From Phycisphaerae bacterium (GTDB taxonomy: Bacteria > Planctomycetota > Phycisphaerae > Sedimentisphaerales > Anaerobacaceae): DNA of 5,512 nt. The notes under the pieces were generated by a model. It was not told the DNA's origin and searched no databases. It saw nothing but the letters and a program-made list of their open reading frames with translations. How positions within the stretch are numbered: the first letter of the stretch is position 1; every line of letters begins with the position of its first letter. Made by a program: the position numbers and the translations under genes. Location of the stretch: assembly GCA_030630315.1 (NCBI GenBank), contig DAOVNI010000125.1:1-5512 (forward strand), written 5' to 3'. Positions 1 through 4,389 of this stretch are shown here, piece by piece.

Positions 1-672
1 CGCAGCAGTCAGCTCGCCCTGGACGGAAAATGTCGGCACCGTTTCCGCAATCAGCTCAGCGGAGACCCCGTAGTTGTCGAGGACAAATTCAGCCAATCCG
101 TCGCTCTCGAAATCCCACATTATCCCTTCAGACAAACCTGAGGGAGTCGTTTTTATCTCGCCCGTCATCTTCATTGCAATATAATCGCCGGGCAGCATTA
201 TTTTATGAATCCTCGAATAAACCTCCGGCTCGTTTTCCATAACCCACTTCAACTTCGAGGCCGTAAAATTCCCCGGCAGGTTGAACAATTTCTTAAGGCA
301 CTTTTCCTTTCCAATATCCACCGCCGCCTGTTCCCCGATTTGTACCGCCCTGCTGTCACACCAGATTATCGAAGGCCTCAAAACCTTTTTATCTTCATCC
401 ACGACAACCAATCCGTGCATCTGGTAAGAAATCCCAATCGCCTCCACATCGGCAGCTTCAAATTCCGCTTGCGCCTTGACCTTCTGCGTAGCCGATTTAA
501 CGTTGTCCCACCAGATGCCGGGATGCTGCTCAGCCCAGCCCAACTTTTCTGCGATAATCTCCAGCTCTTTTTCCGGCGACGTCGCCGCTGCCAGCACCTT
601 ACCCGTCTCAGCTTCCATCAACGTCGCTTTTATTGACGAGCTTCCGACATCATATCCTAACAAAAACGCCAT
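1..672 (-). CDS. xylB: Xylulokinase (FGGY carbohydrate kinase), N-terminal part, cut by window edge
   Basis: Phosphorylates D-xylulose to xylulose 5-phosphate with ATP in the cytoplasm, feeding pentoses into the pentose phosphate pathway. The 224 codons read without a stop to the window edge and cover most of the first FGGY domain; full-length members have about 490-500 residues. Visible signatures are the N-terminal phosphate-binding strand GYDVGSSSIKA (residues 6-16, with the conserved Asp8), the sugar-binding QMHG motif (84-87), IIWCDSRA (102-109), GNFTASKLKWV (134-144) and a downstream LPGDY segment. The variant ISYQMHG plus WCDSRA resembles Bacteroides-type XylB more than the E. coli form, judged from memory of those sequences. 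The catalytic Asp of the second domain would lie outside the window. The ATG at 670-672 is preceded by AAGGGG (681-686) at 8 nt, which fixes the start. Another FGGY sugar kinase specificity is possible but less likely. Confidence 0.9.
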   Translation of the reverse strand, partial: MAFLLGYDVGSSSIKATLMEAETGKVLAAATSPEKELEIIAEKLGWAEQHPGIWWDNVKSATQKVKAQAEFEAADVEAIGISYQMHGLVVVDEDKKVLRPSIIWCDSRAVQIGEQAAVDIGKEKCLKKLFNLPGNFTASKLKWVMENEPEVYSRIHKIMLPGDYIAMKMTGEIKTTPSGLSEGIMWDFESDGLAEFVLDNYGVSAELIAETVPTFSVQGELTAA

Positions 673-712
673 TTACGTATCCCCTTCATAATCTACTATT
701 GAATCGACCCGA

Positions 713-740
713 ATTATAACCATATCGCCTGAACCTACAA
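713..740 (-). promoter_or_regulatory. Candidate sigma70-type promoter for xylB
   Basis: On the minus strand a perfect TATAAT (713-718) lies 16 bp downstream of a weak -35-like TTGTAG (735-740). The predicted start near 706 would give a leader of about 34 nt containing the AAGGGG ribosome binding site. The -10 is strong and the -35 matches consensus at only half its positions, so the assignment is tentative. Confidence 0.4.
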
Positions 741-837
741 GATTTGTTTGGAAACTACCTGAAATGCGGGCAAAGATAGCTGCCTCGTCGGCACAGCGGC
801 CCAGCACGAAAATATCATTGCGAACCGCCTCCCTCTT

Positions 838-867
838 GTCATTGCGAGCGCCGCGAAGCAATCTCAA
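838..867. repeat. Dispersed intergenic repeat, CATTGCGAGCG family, copy 1
   Basis: The stretch begins GTCATTGCGAGCG and ends GCAATCTCAA. A second copy lies at 3018-3047 in the same orientation, with the same ends and a slightly different middle. A half copy (CATTGCGAA) sits 24 bp upstream at 816-824. The ends ATTGC and GCAAT are complementary, so it can form a short imperfect hairpin. Very similar strings recur in intergenic DNA of many environmental bacteria (general knowledge). It lies downstream of asnA and upstream of the xylB promoter. Its function is unknown. Confidence 0.75.
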
Positions 868-901
868 TATCTAAAAACTTTCTGATGTTAGCTTACATTG
901 C

Positions 902-2032
902 TCATTCTATTACGTGGATGTTCTTCTTCCTACACATGTCCTTGAGTATTTTTGGCCAGACGGTGGCGCTGACCTCTCCGATATGCGCCTTTTTCAAGAG
1001 AAGCATAAACGTGCGCGACTGCCCGATGCCCCCGCCGATACTGAGCGGGATATCGTCATTCAAGATTGCCTGGTGGTATGGCAGCTTAAGGAAATCAAGC
1101 TGGCCGCTAATCTCCAGCTGCTTCCTGAGCGTCTCGGCGTTGACGCGGATACCCATTGATGTCAGTTCGTGGCGGCGCTTTGTTACCAGGTTCCAGACAA
1201 GAATATCTCCGTTAAGCCCATGCATTTCCCTGCCGTCCTCCGACGTTGTCTCGGTGACCCAGTCATCGTAGTCAGCGGCCCTCATTTCGTGTGGGTAGCC
1301 GTCCTTTAGCACCCAGCCGATTCCGTAGATGAACGTCGCGCCGAGCTCCTTCGCAATTTCTGTCTCGCGCTGCTTGCGCGGCAGGTCGAGGAATTTGTCA
1401 AGTATGTCTTCGGCGTGGATGAAAGCCAGCTTCTCCGGCAGGTCGGGGTATTTATCCGTCTTGAGCTGGGGAAACAGCTCCTGGACATGGGCCTCGGCGC
1501 CCTTGAGGACCTTCCAGAGTTTCTCTACGATTTCTTTAAGGAATTTGAGGTTTCGCTGCTCCTTCGTTATCGCCAGCTCCCAGTCCCACTGGTCAACGTA
1601 GGCGCTGTGGTCGTGGTCGAGGAAGTAGTCCTTTCGGATGGCCCGCATATCGGTGAGCAGGCCCTCGCCCACCTCCATCCCGAACTGCTTCAGGGCCATA
1701 CGCTTCCATTTGGTAGCGGCTTGTACGACCTGGGCATCGATTGGGTTCTTGTCATTGTCATTTGAGATGTGAAACCCGATTGGCGTACGCGAGCCGTCAC
1801 GGTCCAGCATGTCGTTGACCCCGCTCTCAACGTCTACTATCAAAGGAACCGTAACGCGAATCAGATTGAGCTCCTTGCACAGATTCTCCTCGATGTAGTC
1901 TTTAACCGCATAGGTGGCATTCTGCGTTTCCTTTGCCGATAGCAGAGAGCTGTAATCCTCCGGCAGGATTTTCTCTAATTCCGCATAGTCACCAATACCA
2001 GGCCCGGCTAAGTCAGCTTTCTTATCTGCCAT
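902..2032 (-). CDS. asnA: Aspartate--ammonia ligase (AsnA-type asparagine synthetase)
   Basis: Makes L-asparagine from aspartate, ammonia and ATP (giving AMP and PPi). It is a cytoplasmic enzyme with a class II aminoacyl-tRNA-synthetase-like fold. Family blocks appear in order: TKWKR (107-111), SAYVDQWDWE (143-152), the HAED region (206-209), RAADYDDW (251-258), HGLNGDILVWN (271-281), TSMGIRV (291-297), GGGIGQSR (333-340) and HIGEVSATVWP (350-360). At 376 aa it is longer than the roughly 330-aa E. coli enzyme, with extra N-terminal residues before the first shared block and a C-terminal tail ending NIHVIE, which resembles the Bacteroides-type form. The block that reads VVHSLAKWKR in E. coli reads VVQAATKWKR here. 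The ATG has a strong AGGAGAG ribosome binding site close upstream. The gene is divergent from the tandem-HTH gene and on the same strand as xylB, but 229 bp with a repeat and a candidate promoter separate them, so co-transcription is doubtful. Confidence 0.95.
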   Translation of the reverse strand: MADKKADLAGPGIGDYAELEKILPEDYSSLLSAKETQNATYAVKDYIEENLCKELNLIRVTVPLIVDVESGVNDMLDRDGSRTPIGFHISNDNDKNPIDAQVVQAATKWKRMALKQFGMEVGEGLLTDMRAIRKDYFLDHDHSAYVDQWDWELAITKEQRNLKFLKEIVEKLWKVLKGAEAHVQELFPQLKTDKYPDLPEKLAFIHAEDILDKFLDLPRKQRETEIAKELGATFIYGIGWVLKDGYPHEMRAADYDDWVTETTSEDGREMHGLNGDILVWNLVTKRRHELTSMGIRVNAETLRKQLEISGQLDFLKLPYHQAILNDDIPLSIGGGIGQSRTFMLLLKKAHIGEVSATVWPKILKDMCRKKNIHVIE

Positions 2033-2149
2033 TATGTTCTCTCCTGAATGTTTTGTGGATTGTGCTGTACTTTCCGCATATTCACTTGTAAAGGGCTTTT
2101 ACATTCTAAATGTTCGGCAGTACTGTAATAATTTCTCAACGTAAAATCA

Positions 2150-2182
2150 GCAAAAAAAAGGTTTCTGCAAAAAAAGTTTCTT
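2150..2182. repeat. Two adjacent imperfect 16-17-bp direct repeats
   Basis: GCAAAAAAAAGGTTTCT (2150-2166) is followed immediately by GCAAAAAAAGTTTCTT (2167-2182), an apparent local duplication with one or two base changes. It lies in the AT-rich divergent gap between asnA and the tandem-HTH gene, just upstream of a candidate promoter. The A-tracts may bend DNA; that is inference. Confidence 0.55.
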
Positions 2183-2187
2183 ATGTA

Positions 2188-2215
2188 TAGACTTTTTTCT
2201 CGTTGATGCTACAAT
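2188..2215 (+). promoter_or_regulatory. Candidate promoter for the tandem Myb/SANT-like gene
   Basis: TAGACT (2188-2193, four of six to the -35 consensus) and TACAAT (2210-2215, five of six to the -10 consensus) are separated by 16 bp. Transcription from about 2222 would give a leader of roughly 110 nt before the ATG at 2331. The surrounding DNA is AT-rich and could produce such matches by chance. Confidence 0.3.
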
Positions 2216-2330
2216 CTCGAAACGATTAATGTCAAAACAGTATTGATTTTCGGTGCGGGGGAAGGTAAACTTTTTGGTTTTCTCCCCGGCAAGGGCCTTT
2301 AACCGACAGCATTTAGAAAGGTGGCGTATA

Positions 2331-2963
2331 ATGGCAAAGAAAGACAACTTAATCAGGGGTCATTGGTCGGAAAAAGAGACAAACCTGCTTAAAAAACTCT
2401 ACCCCAAGGGAAACCCAAAAAAATTAGCCGACCGCCTTGGCCGACCGCTTACAGCCGTCAGACAAAGAGCATACAACCTGGGACTTAAGATGGAGGGAAG
2501 CCGCAATTGGTCGGACGATGAGCTCAAGCTGCTAAGAAAGCTATACGAGACGGAAAATACAAAAAAATTAGCTAAACGACTTGGCTGGTCCCCAAAGGCC
2601 GTAGGAAGAAAAGCAAACAAAATGGGACTCAAAAAAAGAGATGCAAATCGACCCTGGACAAAAACCGAGACGGAACTGCTTGCTAAACTATACCCCAATG
2701 TAAGCATAAAGCAAATAGCCGACAAACTTGGACGCTCCACCAAAGCCGTGGAACAGAGAGCGCACAAAATCGGGGTTAGAAAGACGGGTTCATATTGGTC
2801 AAAGCAAGAGGAGCGTTTGCTCGCTAAGCTCTACCCCACCACAAATACTCGGGTGATAGCCGACAAGATCGGACGCCCCCCGGCAAGCATAGTGCAGAAG
2901 GCATTCAGAATGGGCCTTAGAAAGAAAATAAGTCAGTGGTCCAAACTCTCGCACAAAATATAA
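2331..2963 (+). CDS. Tandem Myb/SANT-like helix-turn-helix repeat protein, probable DNA-binding
   Basis: A 210-aa, strongly basic protein made almost wholly of four homologous units at about residues 11-58, 59-107, 108-154 and 155-201. Each begins with an aromatic-site W (12, 60, 109, 156), then an acidic/LL stretch (WSEKETNLLKKLYP in unit 1), a middle helix (KKLADRLGR) and a final helix of the form AVxxRAxxLGLxK. This W...LYP...IAxxLGR...AVxxRAxxxGL pattern fits Myb/SANT-like homeodomain-fold DNA-binding repeats. A fifth W (203) falls in register, but the protein stops at residue 210. No catalytic domain, signal peptide or membrane segment is visible. The ATG at 2331 is preceded by AAAGGTGG (2317-2324). 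An in-frame GTG at 2253 would add 26 residues unlike the repeats and lacks this site, so the shorter start was chosen. It stands alone and divergent from asnA. Its target and role are not known; sequence-specific DNA binding is inferred from the fold. Confidence 0.8.
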   Translation: MAKKDNLIRGHWSEKETNLLKKLYPKGNPKKLADRLGRPLTAVRQRAYNLGLKMEGSRNWSDDELKLLRKLYETENTKKLAKRLGWSPKAVGRKANKMGLKKRDANRPWTKTETELLAKLYPNVSIKQIADKLGRSTKAVEQRAHKIGVRKTGSYWSKQEERLLAKLYPTTNTRVIADKIGRPPASIVQKAFRMGLRKKISQWSKLSHKI

Positions 2964-3017
2964 CCAATAGTGTAACGAAGCGAAAATCCGCCGCCGTTTG
3001 ACGGAATCAATTGTTAC

Positions 3018-3047
3018 GTCATTGCGAGCGAAGCGAGGCAATCTCAA
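3018..3047. repeat. Dispersed intergenic repeat, CATTGCGAGCG family, copy 2
   Basis: It shares GTCATTGCGAGCG at the left and GCAATCTCAA at the right with 838-867, in the same orientation; the core here is AAGCGAG. The terminal ATTGC/GCAAT pair can form a 5-bp stem. It lies 54 bp past the stop of the tandem-HTH gene. Confidence 0.75.
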
Positions 3048-3057
3048 CTACACAATT

Positions 3058-3085
3058 GTAAATCGTCAATAGTAAATCGCAAATT
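3058..3085. repeat. 14-bp direct doublet GTAAATCG...
   Basis: GTAAATCGTCAATA (3058-3071) is followed directly by GTAAATCGCAAATT (3072-3085). They share GTAAATCG and a similar AT-rich tail. Probably a slippage or word-expansion product. Confidence 0.5.
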
Positions 3086-3094
3086 AACGGGGCA

Positions 3095-3112
3095 TCCCCG
3101 CGAAGGCGGGGA
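3095..3112. repeat. GC-rich palindromic repeat (CCCCGC-GAAG-GCGGGG)
   Basis: CCCCGC (3096-3101) and GCGGGG (3106-3111) form a perfect 6-bp stem around a GAAG loop, extended by the T3095-A3112 pair. It belongs to the same CCxGCGAAxGCGGG class as 5179-5198, a widespread class of small intergenic palindromes. It lies about 130 bp after the tandem-HTH gene and has no T-run, so it is not a typical intrinsic terminator. Confidence 0.65.
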
Positions 3113-3198
3113 CCTGATTCATATCGAAGCTCCGCTTACGGCCGAATCACCTAATAATCATTAATCAATTGAAACCGTCCTCTGTCTTCTGTCCTCCA

Positions 3199-3239
3199 AC
3201 TTTAGCTCACTTTAGGAACTTTAGTTCACTTTAGCTCAC
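3199..3239. repeat. Four-unit ACTTTAG word array with about 10-bp period
   Basis: ACTTTAG starts at 3199, 3209, 3218 and 3228, so spacings are 10, 9 and 10 bp. The intervening 2-3 bases vary (CTC, GA, TTC, CTC). The same word with the same phasing recurs at 4306-4340. Being close to one helical turn, all units would face the same side of the DNA. Confidence 0.65.
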
Positions 3240-3282
3240 CACTCACCATTTACCAGTTACCATTCACAAACCACAAGCATCG

Positions 3283-3324
3283 AACAACGAGCAATAAACA
3301 ACGAGCAACAAACAACGAACCAAA
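3283..3324. repeat. Three tandem 14-bp units (AACAACGAGCAAYA)
   Basis: AACAACGA starts at 3283, 3297 and 3311, each exactly 14 bp apart. The first two units differ at one position and the third is more degenerate. The units abut with no spacer, so this is a small tandem repeat and not a CRISPR array. Confidence 0.65.
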
Positions 3325-3362
3325 AAGCACGCATTTTTAGAGCGTCTAATAAAACTTATACT

Positions 3363-3422
3363 GTCATTTCGAGCGGAGCGTAGCGGAGTCGAGAAATCTG
3401 TTCAAAATAGTCCGCGAAGCGG
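3363..3422. repeat. GTCATTTCGAGCGGAG dispersed element with adjoining hairpin
   Basis: The left part, 3363-3399, runs from GTCATTTCGAGCGGAGCG to TCGAGAAATCT. Its ATTTC and GAAAT ends are complementary, so it can fold imperfectly. It is followed by a short perfect hairpin CCGC-GAA-GCGG (3412-3422). Similar strings are common intergenic repeats in environmental bacterial genomes (general knowledge). It differs from the CATTGCGAG family but shares the GTCATT-lead and purine-rich core design. Confidence 0.6.
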
Positions 3423-3464
3423 TTCCTTCTATTAGGTTAATTGGTTTTGTTACAAGCTCTTATT

Positions 3465-3513
3465 CATTTTTACCAATTTTTGCGCATTTTTACTCACTTT
3501 TACCCCCTTTTTC
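3465..3513. repeat. T-rich array with 10-bp period
   Basis: Five T-tract words (CATTTTTA, CAATTTTT, CATTTTTA, CACTTTTA, CCCTTTTT) begin at roughly 3465, 3474, 3485, 3495 and 3506. The phased T-tracts predict intrinsic DNA curvature. The array lies about 180 bp upstream of the corrinoid adenosyltransferase gene. Confidence 0.55.
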
Positions 3514-3631
3514 ACGGGTGCGTTACGTATTTGATTGATTTTTTTCTTACCCAAATCCCTCCACATTTACAGCCCTGATTGCAAAAGAAGCGAATTTCGC
3601 ACCTACAATCGTCAACCACACCCGCAGCAAT

Positions 3632-3680
3632 CAGTTTTCCAGTTTCCAATTTTTAATTTTTAATTTTCAGCTTTTAATTC
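3632..3680. repeat. AT-rich words CAGTTTTC / AATTTTT before cobA
   Basis: CAGTTTT-like words at 3632 and 3640 run into AATTTTT units starting at 3648, 3655 and 3662 (7-bp step), ending in CTTTTAATTC just before the gene. Low complexity. It may act as an upstream AT-rich element, but I see no clear -35 hexamer. Confidence 0.45.
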
Positions 3681-3692
3681 TATTATACTGCT

Positions 3693-4235
3693 ATGTTGAA
3701 AAAAGGGCTTGTACAGATTTATACCGGAGATGGCAAGGGCAAAACCACCGCTGCGTTTGGCCTGGCGCTACGCGCCGCCGGACAGGGAAATAAGGTTTTG
3801 ATTTATCAGTTTTTGAAACCGCCCTCACTTGACATCGGCGAGCGTTTCGCACTGCAATTAGGCGCTGTCAGAATCAGGGTTGAAGCGCTCGATGTGCCCT
3901 GGGATATGTCTAAATCCCTGGACGATGAAGAAGACGTCGCAAAGATGCAGGCTGCAATCAGTGAAGTTCTTGAAAGAATTACGGAAACCGCAGAGAAAAG
4001 ATTTTACGATGTACTGATACTTGACGAGATTGTATTTTGTCTTTCAAAAGGCCTGGCCAAGTTGGAAGATATCAAGAATATTATTGACAAAAGAGACCCG
4101 GCGGTCGAAATTGTTCTCACCGGCCGAGGTGCAACTAAGGAGCTGATAGCCCTGGCGGATTTGGTAACGGAAATGAAAAATATCAAGCATCCGTTTGATA
4201 AGGGCCTGCCCCCAAGACGCGGCATCGAGTTTTAA
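3693..4235 (+). CDS. cobA: Cob(I)yrinic acid a,c-diamide / corrinoid adenosyltransferase
   Basis: Transfers the 5'-deoxyadenosyl group from ATP to reduced corrinoid, making adenosylcobamide in B12 synthesis or salvage (CobA/CobO/BtuR family, cytoplasmic). The 180-aa length suits the family (about 170-200). The P-loop GDGKGKTT is at residues 12-19 after the strand LVQIYT. A Walker B-like YDVLILDEI is at 105-113, VLTGRGA at 141-147, and the diagnostic C-terminus ADLVTEMKNIKHPFDKGL plus PPRRGIEF at 155-180. The family is also called cobO; which pathway step it serves cannot be told from sequence alone. No other cobalamin gene is in view and I see no B12-riboswitch box upstream. No Shine-Dalgarno precedes the ATG at 3693; a TATTATACT stretch sits at 3681-3689. 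The start is set by homology, since residues 5-12 already belong to the first strand. ispD follows on the same strand 154 bp later. Confidence 0.93.
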   Translation: MLKKGLVQIYTGDGKGKTTAAFGLALRAAGQGNKVLIYQFLKPPSLDIGERFALQLGAVRIRVEALDVPWDMSKSLDDEEDVAKMQAAISEVLERITETAEKRFYDVLILDEIVFCLSKGLAKLEDIKNIIDKRDPAVEIVLTGRGATKELIALADLVTEMKNIKHPFDKGLPPRRGIEF

Positions 4236-4237
4236 AC

Positions 4238-4261
4238 CACGGATTTTGCAGATTACACGGA
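4238..4261. repeat. CACGGA direct pair of the ACCACGGATTT word family
   Basis: CACGGA occurs at 4238-4243 and 4256-4261, 18 bp apart, separated by an ATTTTGCAGATTA-like stretch. It starts three bases after the cobA stop codon. It reads as part of a composite word repeat that continues into the inverted repeat at 4270-4369. Confidence 0.5.
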
Positions 4262-4269
4262 TGAATTTA

Positions 4270-4369
4270 GCCACGAAGACACTAAATCAATTGATTATTT
4301 TTTTAACTTTAGGCACTTTAGAACACTTTAGGCACTTTTAACTTCTTTGTGCCTTAGTGCCTTGGTGGC
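4270..4369. repeat. 100-nt imperfect inverted repeat ahead of ispD
   Basis: The left arm GCCACGAAGACACTAAA (4270-4286) pairs with the right arm CTTAGTGCCTTGGTGGC (4353-4369) at 14 of 17 positions, with two single internal mismatches and an unpaired inner end. The loop carries a four-unit ACTTTAG array. The right arm ends 8 bp before the ispD AGGAG. It may be a small non-autonomous palindromic element or a word repeat; no target-site duplication is clear. In a cobA-ispD transcript it could form a long hairpin. Confidence 0.6.
4306..4340. repeat. Second ACTTTAG word array (9-10-bp period)
   Basis: ACTTTAG begins at 4306, 4315 and 4325, and a degenerate ACTTTTA begins at 4334, giving spacings of 9, 10 and 9 bp. 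It matches the array at 3199-3239 in word, copy number and phase. It sits in the loop of the inverted repeat upstream of ispD. Confidence 0.65.
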
Positions 4370-4376
4370 AAAAAAT

Positions 4377-4381
4377 AGGAG
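4377..4381 (+). promoter_or_regulatory. ispD ribosome binding site
   Basis: AGGAG lies 8 nt before the ATG at 4390. It decides the start of ispD against an in-frame GTG at 4357, which lies inside the right arm of the inverted repeat. Confidence 0.8.
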
Positions 4382-4389
4382 TTTTTGCT

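Larger units (their letters stand above)
2964..3692. other. Gene-free intergenic repeat patchwork
   Basis: No convincing coding sequence, tRNA or known RNA gene is visible over these 729 bp. The stretch is made of short repeat families laid end to end: a CATTGCGAG element (3018-3047), a 14-bp doublet (3058-3085), a GC-rich palindrome (3095-3112), an ACTTTAG array (3199-3239), ACCATT-like words (about 3240-3275), a 14-bp triplet (3283-3324), a GTCATTTCGAG element (3363-3399), a T-rich 10-bp array (3465-3513) and AATTTTT words (3632-3680). The interval 3520-3630 shows nothing I can assign. Apparent open frames here are translations of the repeats. Confidence 0.75.

Noticed and set aside
205..636. 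143-codon plus-strand open frame
   Set aside because: Antisense to the xylulokinase frame, which carries clear family motifs; its product is Arg/Phe/Leu-rich and resembles nothing.
673..867. 64-codon minus-strand frame between xylB and asnA
   Set aside because: Begins inside the CATTGCGAG repeat (peptide MRLLRGARND) and has no ribosome binding site; a repeat artefact.
885..1271. 128-codon plus-strand frame, and smaller plus frames to 1765
   Set aside because: Lie opposite the well-supported asnA frame.
2041..2110. Promoter for asnA (minus-strand TTTACA then TACAGC at 17 bp)
   Set aside because: The -10 matches at only three positions; too weak to annotate.
2253..2330. Upstream GTG extension of the tandem-HTH protein
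   Set aside because: The added 26 residues are unlike the repeats and the internal ATG at 2331 has AAAGGTGG at proper distance.
2971..3012. Intrinsic terminator after the HTH gene
   Set aside because: The only local stem is CCGT-TTG-ACGG, four base pairs, with no following T-run.
2799..3047. 82-codon minus-strand frame after the HTH gene
   Set aside because: Starts in repeat copy 2 (MRLPRFARND) and runs antisense into the HTH gene.
3283..3324. CRISPR array
   Set aside because: Units are 14 bp, abut without spacers and number only three; no cas gene in the window.
3400..3692. Cobalamin riboswitch before the adenosyltransferase gene
   Set aside because: No B12-box (GCCACTG-like) or conserved multi-stem layout is visible; the interval is repeat and low-complexity DNA.
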